A stretch of DNA of 64,000 nucleotides from Brevibacillus brevis (GCF_022026395.1 NZ_CP041767.1:5500001-5564000); one strand, 5' to 3'. Shown: positions 37,401 through 46,285, numbered from the stretch's first letter. Numbers and translations: made by a program. The notes: generated from the letters alone by a model not told the origin.

Positions 37401-37596
37401 AATATACTTTGTCCGCTACTTGTTCGTCTGTCATGATCGTTGCCGGATTGTTATTCACCAGCACGACCTGCACGCCGGCTTCTTTTAGGGAAAGGCAAGC
37501 CTGTGCACCTGCATAATCAAACTCCGCTGCCTGCCCGATGACGATCGGACCAGAACCGATGACCAATACTTTATGAATGTTTGGCAATTTAGGCAT
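34354..37596 (-). CDS. carB: Carbamoyl-phosphate synthase, large subunit
   Basis: Synthesises carbamoyl phosphate from bicarbonate, ammonia and two ATP. 1080 residues: two homologous ATP-grasp halves (first with SGPIVIGQAAEFDYAG and PAYTLGGAGGGIA; second with GSGPIRIGQGIEFDYC and PSYVIGGQGMVVV), an oligomerisation region between, and a C-terminal MGS-like allosteric domain. Position inside the arginine cluster marks it as the arginine-specific (or shared) enzyme. It overlaps carA by eight bases. Confidence 0.97.
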   Translation of the reverse strand: MPKLPNIHKVLVIGSGPIVIGQAAEFDYAGAQACLSLKEAGVQVVLVNNNPATIMTDEQVADKVYLEPLTVESVTAIIAKERPDGLLPTLGGQTGLNLAVSLAEAGVLEKYSVQLLGTPLAAIQNGEDRELFKQLMQQIGEPVPESDTVESVEAAIEFANTIGYPVIVRPAYTLGGAGGGIAGDEASLRKVAAGGIAASPIGQVLIERSVKGWKEIEYEVMRDANDTCIIVCNMENLDPVGIHTGDSIVVAPSQTLTDRQYQMLRSVSTKVIRSLGVVGGCNIQFALDPNSDRYVLIEVNPRVSRSSALASKATGYPIARIAAKLALGYGLDEVLNPITGYTYASFEPALDYIVVKIPRFPFDKFPLADRKLGTQMKATGEVMSIARNLEAGLLKAVRSLEQGCTHLTRPELASWTREELAHSLQEATDIRLFVFAEAIRKGFTESELHNLTGVDPFFLRSLRKIVDLEVELSCHDSKTLTPELLLEAKRRGFADETIASLVGATPAEIKSLRQESRITPTYKIVDTCAAEFDAQTPYYYSDWQGVDEVESLSGRKVLVLGSGPIRIGQGIEFDYCSVHAAKALQARGIAAVVVNNNPETVSTDYETADHLYFEPLHVEDVLHIAEREQVEGVMVQFGGQTVINLAAKLEHAGLKVMGTSLTAIERAEDRELFYAMLRKLDIPHIPGKGVSSLEDATAIAEEIGFPVLMRPSYVIGGQGMVVVHNIDELQATIHDWLSHPDMSMFFPLLVDKYVPGKEAEVDAVCDGHSVIIPGIFQHVERAGIHSGDSVALFPAPQLTDDIKHKIASYTEAIAKEMEAVGLINIQFVIDGETVYVLEVNPRASRTVPITSKVTGIPMVQLAVRAQLGEKLSEMGYGTGLLPEIPFAVVKAPVFSTIKLNGVDPVLGPEMKSTGEVLGLGHSFEEAAGKAFAFKDNLYGDWQKGQLVMISLADGDKQGGVRESIGQLQADGANLAATPGTAEWLKNEGIVVKHIVADEAAWIDLLQEEQAAFALVTATKGNRHGRTGFALRSRMVQQGVPLFSAVDTFELYVKSIMKKRGGSHAASEDIGTLSKLAVTKA

Positions 37597-38695
37597 ATCT
37601 CTTCGCTCCTACTACGCGCATCGACTGCAAGAATTGGTGGAAAATGTGGGATGTATCACTCGGACCCGGATGTGCCTCCGGATGGAACTGCACACTGAAA
37701 ACAGGCAAACTAACGTGACGCATTCCTTCGACTGAACCGTCATTGACATTGCGGTAGGAAACCGTTAATTGACGTTTATCCAAAGACTCTTCCTTGACCA
37801 CGTACCCGTGATTTTGTGAACTCATATATACTTTGCCAGTCATCAGATCCTTGACCGGATGATTGCTGCCGCGGTGACCGTATGCGAGCTTCTCTGTCTT
37901 GCCGCCGTACATCAGCGCCAATACTTGATGCCCCAAACAAATGCCCAACGTCGGGTACTGCTCCACGGCTTTGCGCCATTCACTGCAATACGCAAGCAAG
38001 TGCTCCGGATCGCCAGGCCCATTGGAAAACAACAAGCCGTCTGGTGCGAGAGCATTGATTTGAGCAAAACTCGTATCAAATGGAACGACTGTAACACGGC
38101 AGCCCTGCTGTAGAAGGGCATCCAAAATCGATTGCTTCATGCCGAGGTCAATCAAGACAACATGCTCGCCTGTTCCCGGATAACGCTCCACTTGTTGTCT
38201 GGATACGTTGGCAACTAATGATTTCTTGGCGTGCTTGTAGCGCAGTGACACCACTTCCTCTACCTGCATAGGCTGATCGGAAATGACACCGAATACGGTA
38301 CCGTCTTGACGGACGCGCTTGGTAATCGTTCGCGTATCAATCCCTGCAAGGATCGGGAAGCCAAATGCTTCTGCGGCTTGGGCCAAAGTCATGTTTGATT
38401 CGTAATGGCTTGGCTCCGTGCATAGCTCGCTGACAATCATCCCTGTCAACGCTGGCTTGGCTGCCTCATAATCCTTTTCGTTGATCCCGTAGTTTCCGAT
38501 CAAGGGATAAGTGAAGGTAACAATTTGCCCAGCAAAAGAGGGATCTGTCATCACCTCTTGGTATCCCGTCATTCCTGTATGAAAAACCACTTCTCCGAAT
38601 CCGTTAATGGGGGCGCCATACAGCTTCCCTGTAAAAACCTCGCCGCTCTCCAGCGTTAAATATCCTGTTCCTAACGATTGATTCTCTCTATCCAT
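37589..38695 (-). CDS. carA: Carbamoyl-phosphate synthase, small (glutaminase) subunit
   Basis: Supplies ammonia from glutamine to CarB. 368 residues. N-terminal CarA domain (YQEVMTDPSFAGQIVTFTYP) and C-terminal class I amidotransferase with the nucleophile Cys in TLGICLGHQVLALMYGG and the His in FSVQFHPEAHPGPSD. Preceded by its own promoter and a terminator that ends argD. Confidence 0.97.
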   Translation of the reverse strand: MDRENQSLGTGYLTLESGEVFTGKLYGAPINGFGEVVFHTGMTGYQEVMTDPSFAGQIVTFTYPLIGNYGINEKDYEAAKPALTGMIVSELCTEPSHYESNMTLAQAAEAFGFPILAGIDTRTITKRVRQDGTVFGVISDQPMQVEEVVSLRYKHAKKSLVANVSRQQVERYPGTGEHVVLIDLGMKQSILDALLQQGCRVTVVPFDTSFAQINALAPDGLLFSNGPGDPEHLLAYCSEWRKAVEQYPTLGICLGHQVLALMYGGKTEKLAYGHRGSNHPVKDLMTGKVYMSSQNHGYVVKEESLDKRQLTVSYRNVNDGSVEGMRHVSLPVFSVQFHPEAHPGPSDTSHIFHQFLQSMRVVGAKRYA

Positions 38696-38767
38696 CTATG
38701 AAGCCACTCCTCTCCAATGGGCACCGGCCTGATCCTCTTACCGAAAATTTATGCAACCTTTTGTATT

Positions 38768-38796
38768 AATATACATTTGGGATTATAAAAATGCAA
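38768..38796 (-). promoter_or_regulatory. carAB-argF promoter, built into the argD terminator
   Basis: TTGCAT (38791-38796), 17 bases, TATATT (38768-38773) on the minus strand. The -35 is the descending arm of the argD terminator. The flanking TTGCATTTTTAT is nearly the same as the argG box core TTGTATTTTTAT, so ArgR may bind here too, although the terminator by itself explains the T-run. Confidence 0.5.
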
Positions 38797-38829
38797 CGAG
38801 TTTTTTGACCTCTTCCACTCGTTGCATTC
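38787..38829 (-). terminator. Terminator after argD
   Basis: Minus strand ATGCAACGAG, 17-base loop, CTCGTTGCAT then TTTTTAT. Perfect 10-bp stem; it divides argCBD from carAB-argF. Confidence 0.85.
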
Positions 38830-38842
38830 TTTGCTTTTTCCT

Positions 38843-40024
38843 CTAAACCTTCGACAGCGCCTCGCTTAATACAGTAATGGCCTGCTTTACTTCATCGTCG
38901 GTCGTTACAAACGAAGGCAAGAGTCTCACTACTTGTGGGCCAGCCATCAGCAGAATGACACCTTTCTCCCGTGCATACGCGACTGGCTCACCAGCAGGAA
39001 TTGTTAGCTCCACACCGAGAAGCAGCCCTTTTCCCCGAACCGTAACCACTTTGTCTGGATGCTCTGCCTTGAGCTTCTCCAGCTCTTTGATCAATACGCC
39101 ATGGATATGGGCTACCCGCTCCAAAATCTGCTCCTCTTCCATCGTCGCGAGCGTAGCGATTCCAGCAGTTGCTGCCAATGGATTCCCGCCAAAAGTAGTG
39201 CCATGTGTACCCGGAGCAAACGCTTCTGCTACTTCTTTGGTCGCGATGACCGCTCCAATCGGGAAACCACTTCCCAAGCCTTTTGCTAATGAAATCGCAT
39301 CTGGCTTCATGTCATAGTGCTGGAAGGCAAACCATGTACCCGTGCGGCCAATCCCAGTCTGTATCTCATCGATTAGCAGGAGCAATCCGTGCGCATCGCA
39401 CAATTCACGCAGCGCCTTCACCCACGCCTCTTCTGCTGGATGAACGCCGCCTTCTCCCTGAACCAGCTCCAGCATGATCGCGCATGTCTTGTCTGTAATG
39501 GCTGACTTGACCGCATCAAGGTCGTTGTAAGGAACGCTGACAAATCCCTGCGGCAGTGGTCCGAATCCGTCCTTCACCTTTTCCTGTCCAGTAGCCGTCA
39601 GGGTAGCCAACGTCCGCCCATGAAAAGACTGTTTAAAGCTGATGATTTCGTAACGGTCGGTCCCTTTTATTTTTTGTGCATAGCGGCGGGCAAGCTTGAT
39701 CAAGCCTTCATTCGCCTCTGCTCCACTGTTGCAGAAAAAAGCCTGATCCAGCCCAGACAGACGACTCAGCTTTTCTGCCAAAATCTCTTGCTGAGGAACA
39801 TGCACCAGATTCGAGCAATGCCACAACGTATCGAGCTGTTCGTGCAGCTTTGCCGTTACTTTTGGCGGAACATGCCCTAACGAGGTCACGGCAATTCCTG
39901 AGGTAAAATCGAGATATTGCTTGCCTTGATCATCCCACACCTGGTTTCCTTGTCCTTTTACCAAACTGATTGGCCATCTCGCATAGTTATTCATGAGATG
40001 CACAGGAGCTGTTGTTGTATGCAT
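38843..40024 (-). CDS. argD: Acetylornithine aminotransferase
   Basis: PLP-dependent class III aminotransferase making N-acetylornithine (often also succinyl-diaminopimelate). 393 residues from ATG 40024, which has GAGGAGGG eight bases upstream; ATG 40030 is too close to it. PLP-site residues: NSGAEANEGLIKLAR, FHGRTLATLTATG, LLIDEIQTGIGRTG and the lysine in ISLAKGLGSGFPIGA. Overlaps argB by 38 bases. Confidence 0.96.
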   Translation of the reverse strand: MHTTTAPVHLMNNYARWPISLVKGQGNQVWDDQGKQYLDFTSGIAVTSLGHVPPKVTAKLHEQLDTLWHCSNLVHVPQQEILAEKLSRLSGLDQAFFCNSGAEANEGLIKLARRYAQKIKGTDRYEIISFKQSFHGRTLATLTATGQEKVKDGFGPLPQGFVSVPYNDLDAVKSAITDKTCAIMLELVQGEGGVHPAEEAWVKALRELCDAHGLLLLIDEIQTGIGRTGTWFAFQHYDMKPDAISLAKGLGSGFPIGAVIATKEVAEAFAPGTHGTTFGGNPLAATAGIATLATMEEEQILERVAHIHGVLIKELEKLKAEHPDKVVTVRGKGLLLGVELTIPAGEPVAYAREKGVILLMAGPQVVRLLPSFVTTDDEVKQAITVLSEALSKV

Positions 40025-40832
40025 ATTCATTTCCCTCCTCATTGAGCATTTTCATACGGACTGTTGTCCCGACTGCCTCCCCGGCACAAACACCGAGCAA
40101 ATCTTCAGCGGTTCCCCGGCAGATGACAACCTGCTCTACGCCCTGTCCGAGAGCGTCGAGAGCTGCCTGAACCTTCGGAATCATTCCGCCAGTAATAATC
40201 TCTGTCCGAATCATTTCCTGTATCTCTTCTGCACTTGTAGCTGGCACTACTGCCTTGGTTCCGTCTGGCTGTGGCTGCATAATGCCCGGAACATCTGTCA
40301 CCATGATCAGTTTTTCGGCGCTAAGCGCTGCTGCAATCGCTCCTGCGGCTACATCCGCATTGACGTTATATGTCTCTGTGCCATCTTCACTAACAGAAAG
40401 GGGAGCAATCACCGGAACGTAGCCCCTCTCAAGAATCGTTTTCGGAATAGTCGTATCAGCCTTCTTGATTTCTCCTACCCACCCGAGTGGCTTTGACGTT
40501 TTTGTTGCCAAAAGGGTCTGACCATCGATTCCACTAACTCCCCAAGCCTTGGCTCCTGCCTGCGTCAGCCTTTTTACCAGCGCCTTGTTTATACTGCCGC
40601 ATAAGACCATCTCTACTACACGCAGTGTGTCCTCGCAAGTAACACGTAGCCCATCGACAAATTGCGGAGTAATCTGAACTCGATCGAGCATACTGTTAAT
40701 GGCAGGTCCGCCTCCATGGACGATGACGATCTCTTTTCCTTGCGCCTGCAGTCCGGCAATGGCCTGAAAGAAGGAGTCAGGCAACTGATCCATGGTACTT
40801 CCACCACATTTGATCACAACAATTCCTTGCAT
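39987..40832 (-). CDS. argB: Acetylglutamate kinase
   Basis: Second step of the acetylated arginine pathway. 281 residues from ATG 40832 (QGIVVIKCGGSTMDQLP), behind GAGGAGGAG; the 24-codon upstream extension would lie in argC. Motifs: IVIVHGGGPAINSMLD, ITGGMIPKVQAALDAL. It is somewhat longer at the C-terminus than typical (about 258). It begins 13 bases after argC; in the usual Bacillus order argJ would lie between them but is absent. Confidence 0.95.
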   Translation of the reverse strand: MQGIVVIKCGGSTMDQLPDSFFQAIAGLQAQGKEIVIVHGGGPAINSMLDRVQITPQFVDGLRVTCEDTLRVVEMVLCGSINKALVKRLTQAGAKAWGVSGIDGQTLLATKTSKPLGWVGEIKKADTTIPKTILERGYVPVIAPLSVSEDGTETYNVNADVAAGAIAAALSAEKLIMVTDVPGIMQPQPDGTKAVVPATSAEEIQEMIRTEIITGGMIPKVQAALDALGQGVEQVVICRGTAEDLLGVCAGEAVGTTVRMKMLNEEGNEYAYNNSSCASHE

Positions 40833-40845
40833 CTGCTCTCCTCCT

Positions 40846-41886
40846 CTACGGGTATACAGGTACGAGCGGCAAGCCCGTTTTCTCAGGCAAATCAAACATA
40901 ACATTCATGTTTTGTACAGCTTGACCAGCCGCGCCCTTCATCATGTTATCGATTACCGACAGCAAGATGACACGCTTCGTGCGCTGATCAACATGGATGG
41001 CGATATCGCAGTAATTGGAGCCATGAACTTCTTTGGTACGTGGATGACTGCCTGCAGGACGTACACGCACAAAAGGCTTACCCGCATAAGCAGCTTCGTA
41101 TAGCTCCTGGATTTGCGCTTGGGTGACGTCAGTTGTTAGTTGTCCGTAAGCCGTGACTAAAATCCCTCGGGTCATTGGAACCAGATGTGGCGTAAATTGA
41201 ACAAGCGTCTCTTCCCCGCTCTGTTTTTGCAGCTCCTGTTCAATCTCTGGTGTATGCTGATGACTCGCAACTTTATAAGCATGGATGCTTTCATTAATCT
41301 CGCTGTAATGAACACCAAGCGATACTCCACGCCCAGCGCCGGACACACCTGATTTGGCATCAACGATCCAACTGTTAGGCTGTACCCAGCCTGTCTTTAC
41401 CAGCGGAAGCAAGGCGAGGAGTGTAGCAGTGGGATAACACCCTGGATTCGCTATGAGACTGGCACCGGCCACTTGCTCTTGATTCCACTCGGTTAAACCG
41501 TAAACCGCCGCTTCTACCCATTGGGACGGAGCCGGCTCATGTTTGTACCACGTTTTGTAGACCGCACCGTTTTCCAGACGAAAATCCCCGGATAAATCAA
41601 TGACCTTCACGCCTTTTTCGACCAGCTTCGGAGATAGCCCGCTACTTACTCCCGCAGGTGTAGCGAGGAAGATTAAATCGTTCACACCGCTCATGCTGTC
41701 TGCATCAATTGGTGACAATGTGGGCAAGCCGAGCCCAGCTGCATGCGGAAACGATTTTTCCAAGCTATCTCCTTCTGATGAACTTGAATACAAATTGGCA
41801 ATCTCCACATGCGGATGTCCAGCCAAAAGACGGATCAACTCCGCGCCACCATACCCCGTTGCCCCAACAATCCCGACCCGAACCAT
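40846..41886 (-). CDS. argC: N-acetyl-gamma-glutamyl-phosphate reductase
   Basis: NADPH-dependent reduction of acetylglutamyl phosphate. 346 residues. Nucleotide-binding GIVGATGYGGAELIRLL at the N-terminus, catalytic Cys in LIANPGCYPTATLLAL (about 149), then SGVSGAGRG and the His-containing HTPEIEQEL. First gene of argCBD, downstream of a promoter with ArgR boxes. Confidence 0.97.
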   Translation of the reverse strand: MVRVGIVGATGYGGAELIRLLAGHPHVEIANLYSSSSEGDSLEKSFPHAAGLGLPTLSPIDADSMSGVNDLIFLATPAGVSSGLSPKLVEKGVKVIDLSGDFRLENGAVYKTWYKHEPAPSQWVEAAVYGLTEWNQEQVAGASLIANPGCYPTATLLALLPLVKTGWVQPNSWIVDAKSGVSGAGRGVSLGVHYSEINESIHAYKVASHQHTPEIEQELQKQSGEETLVQFTPHLVPMTRGILVTAYGQLTTDVTQAQIQELYEAAYAGKPFVRVRPAGSHPRTKEVHGSNYCDIAIHVDQRTKRVILLSVIDNMMKGAAGQAVQNMNVMFDLPEKTGLPLVPVYP

Positions 41887-41906
41887 GCTCTCTCCCCTTT
41901 ATCCCA

Positions 41907-41925
41907 TTCTGTATTTTTATACATG
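41907..41925 (-). promoter_or_regulatory. ArgR (AhrC) box upstream of argC
   Basis: CATGTATAAAAATACAGAA matches 14 of 19 positions of the B. subtilis ARG box. It lies just downstream of the -10; a second, weaker box (AT-rich, TTTTTATTATTATTCATG) covers spacer and -10. Confidence 0.7.
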
Positions 41926-41926
41926 A

Positions 41927-41955
41927 ATAATAATAAAAATCCATATAGAATACAA
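41927..41955 (-). promoter_or_regulatory. argCBD promoter
   Basis: TTGTAT (41950-41955), 17 bases, TATTAT (41927-41932), minus strand, about 40 bases from the argC ATG. Confidence 0.75.
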
Positions 41956-41983
41956 CAGAAAAACTTTTTTACGCCCAAAGAAA

Positions 41984-42007
41984 AAAGCGCCCAATTGCTC
42001 GAGCGCT
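41984..42007 (-). terminator. Terminator after the cytochrome c gene
   Basis: Minus strand AGCGCTC, loop, GGGCGCT, then TTTTTC. Seven pairs, one G-U. Confidence 0.78.
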
Positions 42008-42022
42008 GGTTTGTTGCCCTGT

Positions 42023-42436
42023 TTATTTTTTGTCCGCTAACCATGCAGCGATGTTTTCCGCATCTTTTCCTTTGACGAGACCCGGCGGCATTGCTCCTTT
42101 TCCTTTTTCCAAAATAGCCAATATCTGTTCCTTGCTCAACTCGCTACCGATCTTTTGCAAGTTCGGTCCAACTGCCCCTTCCAATGTCTGTCCGTGGCAG
42201 GCTGAACAAGTATTTTTGAACGTGGTTTCTGCAGTTGCTGCATCATAGCTGCCGGATGGAGTCGTCGAAGGAGTTTCTGTCGCTGGTTTTTCAGTTGCCG
42301 GCGTTTCTGTCGCTGGTTGTTGGGATGGCTGTTGTGCTGGTTGTTGTGCTGGCGGCTGTGTTTGCTTGCTGGTACCACAGGCACTTAGCGAGAATGCGAG
42401 TACAGCCGCTGTTAAAACGAGTGGAATACGTTTCAA
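42023..42436 (-). CDS. cccB: Membrane-attached cytochrome c551 (CccB-like lipoprotein)
   Basis: 137 residues from a TTG start at 42436, chosen because GGAGGG lies nine bases upstream and a lipoprotein signal then begins at once (KRIPLVLTAAVLAFSLSACG; lipobox LSAC). A Pro/Gln/Thr-rich linker (about 25-60) leads to a single haem domain with CSACH and the Met ligand in GAMPPGL. Small electron carrier on the outer face of the membrane; the B. subtilis homologue CccB lies in the same neighbourhood near ftsEX and prfB. Confidence 0.9.
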   Translation of the reverse strand: MKRIPLVLTAAVLAFSLSACGTSKQTQPPAQQPAQQPSQQPATETPATEKPATETPSTTPSGSYDAATAETTFKNTCSACHGQTLEGAVGPNLQKIGSELSKEQILAILEKGKGAMPPGLVKGKDAENIAAWLADKK

Positions 42437-42512
42437 GGCTGTTCCCTCCTTTATTCGGATTTCTTCGCTAAGTATGCCTCCAACTACCACTTCTCATTCT
42501 TACTACAGCCAT

Positions 42513-42782
42513 TTAGGATAAAGGAAATTCCAACGGACTCCATTCACGTAACTCCAACGTCCGTGCGCCTTCCACGACAACTGGATCAGCCTCAGCCAAT
42601 TTGCGGGCTTCTTCCAGAGAATCCGCTTTGTAAATGACCAATCCGCCAAGCTTGTCTGCGAAGGGTCCCGCCATGAACACTTTTCCTTGCTTGTACAAAT
42701 CATTGATATACGTAAGATGCGCAGGTCTTACTTGAGCATTCAGCTCTTGATTCACGATTGGCAAAAATGCGGCATACAACAT
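42513..42782 (-). CDS. YciI-family protein
   Basis: 89 residues from ATG 42782 (LYAAFLPIVNQELNAQVR); the frame extends upstream but without family similarity. Members are small dimeric ferredoxin-like proteins with a conserved His/Asp; here the pattern HLTYINDLYKQGKVFMAGPF and EARKLAEADPVVVEGARTLEL is typical. Biochemical role unclear. It is divergent from the kinase gene downstream of 42926. Confidence 0.8.
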   Translation of the reverse strand: MLYAAFLPIVNQELNAQVRPAHLTYINDLYKQGKVFMAGPFADKLGGLVIYKADSLEEARKLAEADPVVVEGARTLELREWSPLEFPLS

Positions 42783-42925
42783 GGACGGTTTCTCTCCTTT
42801 TTCATGACCTTGTTCCTTCATGAAGTATAACATAATTATGAATACGGACTTTGGTCTGGTAGGATTTTTCCTTTCTACAGCGAACGATTCAAAGGTAGCA
42901 AGTAGCAACAGAGAGGCGGATAGGT

Positions 42926-44362
42926 ATGGACACGCAGATACAGTTATATACATCTCTCTTCCACAACAATCCTGACGCTGTTTTCATGTTCGACATGCAG
43001 GGCAGATTCACAGGCGTAAACGCTGCTGGTGAAGCATTGGTAGGATTCACCTCTCAGGAATTGCTGCGCATGCAAATTTGGGAAATTCTCGCTTCTACTG
43101 AGGGTCTCGACAATAAGAAACAACAACAAATCCTCTCTGCAGGAATCAGAAAAGATAAGCATTATCAGTTGCTACATAAAAACGGGCAGGTTGTGGATAT
43201 TATCGCTTCCAGCTTTCCCATTTTTCAAAACGGCGAAATCATCAGTCGCTATTCCATTGCCAAAAACATCACGCAGCAAAAGAAAGTGGAAGAGGCTCTT
43301 CACCAGATGCAAGAGAACTTTCGGTTAATATCCGAAAACATTATGGATTTGATTTTTATAGTAAATGTGGATGGAATTATTACCTACGCGTCCCCATCTG
43401 TTCAGGCCGTTACTGGTCTCACGATTGATCAAGTGATCAATCAGCATTTTTCGATCTTGGTTCATCCTGAGCAAGTAACCAACGCCAAGAGCGATTTTGC
43501 TCAAATGATGAACCAGAAGATCACACTCGATGCCGAGTACCATTACCTGCACCCAGACGGTCGAATGTTGCTGTTCGATGTGAAAGGGACACCTGACATT
43601 TGTTCAAACGGCCATATTCTCAGCACGGTTTTTGTGGCACGTGATATTACGGAACGTCGGCAATCAGAGGAATTGCTTCGTTACTCTGACAAGCTGTCCG
43701 TTCTAGGAGAGCTTGCTGCGGGTATTGCCCATGAAATTCGCAATCCACTTACGGCCTTGAAAGGATTTATTCAACTCATGGAAGGGGACCAGTTCGCCAA
43801 TCAGCAATACTTGCAAATTATGCGATCCGAAATCGACCGGATCACTTCGATTACCAGTGAGCTTTTGATAATGGCGAAGCCGCAAGCGTTGCGATTTGCT
43901 CCCAACGGCCTTTTGCCATTGCTTTCGTCTGTCATTAAGCTCCTGGAACCGCAAGCCCTTCTTAAAAATGTATCCATTCTCACTGATTTTCCACAAGTCA
44001 CGTCCCTCATATTGTGTGAGGAATATCAAATCAAGCAAGTCTTTATAAACATCATAAAAAACGGCATGGAAGCCATGCCGTTAGGTGGAAATCTCACAAT
44101 CAAGGTTGTAGAGCGTTCTTCCGATGTTATCATCCGAATCAGCGATCAAGGACAAGGTATCCCTGCTGAGCTACTTCCCCGATTAGGAGAGCTTTTTTAT
44201 AGCACTAAAGAAACAGGAACTGGCCTCGGGTTAATGGTAAGCACAAAAATTATTCGCGATCACGGCGGTACAATCAACATCGAAAGCGATGTCGGCAAAG
44301 GAACCACCGTATCGATCTCCATACCAAAAGCCTTGAAGCCTACTGTTTCGTTTAACGATTAA
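42926..44362 (+). CDS. PAS-domain sensor histidine kinase, sporulation-kinase type
   Basis: 478 residues, no transmembrane segment, so cytoplasmic. Two PAS domains (about 6-120, 130-250; each ends in a PAC-like DITERR or NITQQK), then a HisKA domain with H-box [20 protein letters not shown] (phosphoacceptor His about 276), N-box [10 protein letters not shown] and G-boxes [10 protein letters not shown] and GTGLGLMVS. The H-box is of the KinA-KinE type that feeds the Spo0F phosphorelay. No response regulator adjoins it. Its stop overlaps the prfB stop by 11 bases (convergent) with no terminator between. Confidence 0.88.
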   Translation: MDTQIQLYTSLFHNNPDAVFMFDMQGRFTGVNAAGEALVGFTSQELLRMQIWEILASTEGLDNKKQQQILSAGIRKDKHYQLLHKNGQVVDIIASSFPIFQNGEIISRYSIAKNITQQKKVEEALHQMQENFRLISENIMDLIFIVNVDGIITYASPSVQAVTGLTIDQVINQHFSILVHPEQVTNAKSDFAQMMNQKITLDAEYHYLHPDGRMLLFDVKGTPDICSNGHILSTVFVARDITERRQSEELLRYSDKLSVLGELAAGIAHEIRNPLTALKGFIQLMEGDQFANQQYLQIMRSEIDRITSITSELLIMAKPQALRFAPNGLLPLLSSVIKLLEPQALLKNVSILTDFPQVTSLILCEEYQIKQVFINIIKNGMEAMPLGGNLTIKVVERSSDVIIRISDQGQGIPAELLPRLGELFYSTKETGTGLGLMVSTKIIRDHGGTINIESDVGKGTTVSISIPKALKPTVSFND

Positions 44363-45465
44363 TCTGCGCGCGCAGATAAGCATCGATAAACGAATCAATC
44401 TCACCATCCATGACTGCTTGAACGTTTCCTACCTCCATATTCGTCCGGTGGTCTTTTACCAGACTGTATGGGTGGAAGACATAGGAACGAATTTGGCTGC
44501 CCCAGGCAATATCCTTTTGTTCCCCTTGAATAGCAGCCAACGTTTTCTCTTGTTCTTCCCGTTTTTTCTCAAACAGTCGTGCCGTCAGCATCTTCATCGC
44601 ACGCTCCCGGTTTTTAATCTGGGAGCGTTCTGTTTGACACGTCACCACAATTCCAGAAGGCAAGTGAGTAATACGTACAGCGGAGTCAGTCGTGTTGATA
44701 TGCTGACCACCCGCACCACTGGAACGATACGTATCGATTTTCAGGTCTTCAGTACGTATGTCTACCGCATTATCGTCTTCGATCTCCGGCAGGACGTTGC
44801 AAGACACAAACGATGTGTGACGACGTCCAGAGGCATCAAACGGAGATATCCGCACAAGACGATGAACCCCTTTTTCTGATTTGAGGTAGCCATACGCATT
44901 GTAGCCCTTAATGAGGAGAGTGACACTTTTTACACCGGCTTCATCGCCAGGCAAATAGTCCAATGTTTCGACCTTGAAGCCCTTCGCATCCCCCCAACGT
45001 GTATACATACGCAGAAGCATGGACGCCCAATCTTGGGACTCCGTACCACCCGCTCCCGGATGCAGCTCCAGAATGGCGTTGTTTTTGTCGTATTCATCAC
45101 TCAAAAGCAATTCCAGCTCAAAGCTCTCAAATGATTTCCGCAGCTCCTGCGTACTGTCATACAGATCTTGAATGAGAGAGGAATCCCCTTCTTCGATGAC
45201 GAGTTCCAACATTACCTGGAGATCCTCGTACTGGGAATCCAGCTTGGCCATCGTCTCCACGAGGCTTTTGATTGCATTCAGTTCACTGATTGTCTTCTGC
45301 GCTGCATCGTTGTCATCCCAAAAATCGGGTGCCAGCATACGCTCTTCCAGTTCACCGATTCGTTCCTGTTTTACTGGGAGGTCAAAGAGACCCCCTGATA
45401 TCCGCTAAACGCTTAGCCATGCTAGACATCTCTTGTTTGATGTCCGCAATATCGATTAATGCCAT
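44352..45465 (-). CDS. prfB: Peptide chain release factor 2, programmed +1 frameshift
   Basis: Recognises UGA and UAA stop codons; 370 residues after frameshifting. The first 27 codons (from ATG 45465) end in an in-frame TGA at 45382-45384 within AGGGGGTCTCTTTGAC: an SD-like stretch, a slippery CTTT and TGA, the classic autoregulatory site. The +1 frame then runs to the end. The RF2-specific SPF motif ([12 protein letters not shown]) and GGQ ([10 protein letters not shown]) are intact. Gene order hpf-secA-prfB as in B. subtilis, with one unknown gene inserted. Confidence 0.97.
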
Positions 45466-45578
45466 GTTGCGAATCACCTTCTCTTTACGTAAGCTATGTT
45501 TTATTGTAACGTAATTTGCCGGATGCGCAAATACGGCAGCTTGTCACGTTTAGAAAAGGGACTTTGCCGCTATCTTTT

Positions 45579-46040
45579 TCACGTTGCCACTGGTGGTGAT
45601 GGCGAGGATCTCAGGTCTCGGATTTCAAGTGGTTGTTTATTTTCCGCCTGCGGTGCAGCAACCAGATAGAGATGGGTACGCCGAGCTTCGCTTGCTTTTA
45701 GCTGGAATGCTCGTTTGATGATAGCTTGTCGCTTCCAGTTGTGTGTTTTTCGATATTTATTGGCTAGCGGACTTTCACGCGTTCGATCCACCATTCCATT
45801 CGGCGGTGCGATCAAAGCCTCATTCCAATTCGGCTCCGGAATTTCCTCCATCAGTCGCTTGTCCTCAAAGACCGGGTTTTGCGCTGAGATGACTCTCGGT
45901 AATTCGATTCCCTCCTCCTTTTCAATGAGCTGTACTTTTTTATTTTCTTTTCCTGTCTTTAGGACTGCTTTTAAAGTAACGGCAATGCGCTCCATTATAT
46001 TTTTTGTTTGTATCCCCATCACGTTCACTGACGTTCTCAT
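45579..46040 (-). CDS. Hypothetical protein between secA and prfB
   Basis: 153 residues, not recognised. Starts RTSVNVMGIQTKNIMERIAV and is basic, with many Lys/Arg/Glu and Pro-rich ends (PSPPVAT); no signal peptide, no transmembrane segment. A GGGGG stretch lies nine bases ahead of the ATG. The 245 bases on the secA side contain only the secA terminator. It may be lineage-specific or a spurious frame; codon use cannot decide this by eye. Confidence 0.45.
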   Translation of the reverse strand: MRTSVNVMGIQTKNIMERIAVTLKAVLKTGKENKKVQLIEKEEGIELPRVISAQNPVFEDKRLMEEIPEPNWNEALIAPPNGMVDRTRESPLANKYRKTHNWKRQAIIKRAFQLKASEARRTHLYLVAAPQAENKQPLEIRDLRSSPSPPVAT

Positions 46041-46227
46041 TTGTTCATTCCCCCGTCTTCGTGAATTTTTGGTAAAAGTGTTGTACTTACGATTCTATTT
46101 ATTTTTCAGATAATTACCACCTGAATCGTTCGATCACATTTACCAGTGTTAGACAAATAGATTGTTTTTATCAGACGAGGAAGAATAGATGAGGACGAAT
46201 ACTGTCAAGGCATTAGGAATGGGCAAG

Positions 46228-46274
46228 AAAAAAACATTCCCCTCGTACCGAATTTGCCGATACGAGAAGAATGC
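46228..46274 (-). terminator. Terminator after secA
   Basis: Minus strand GCATTC..CTCGTA, loop, GTACGAG..GAATGT then TTTTTT. Two paired blocks separated by small internal mismatches. Confidence 0.78.
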
Positions 46275-46285
46275 TCTGTTATTGT

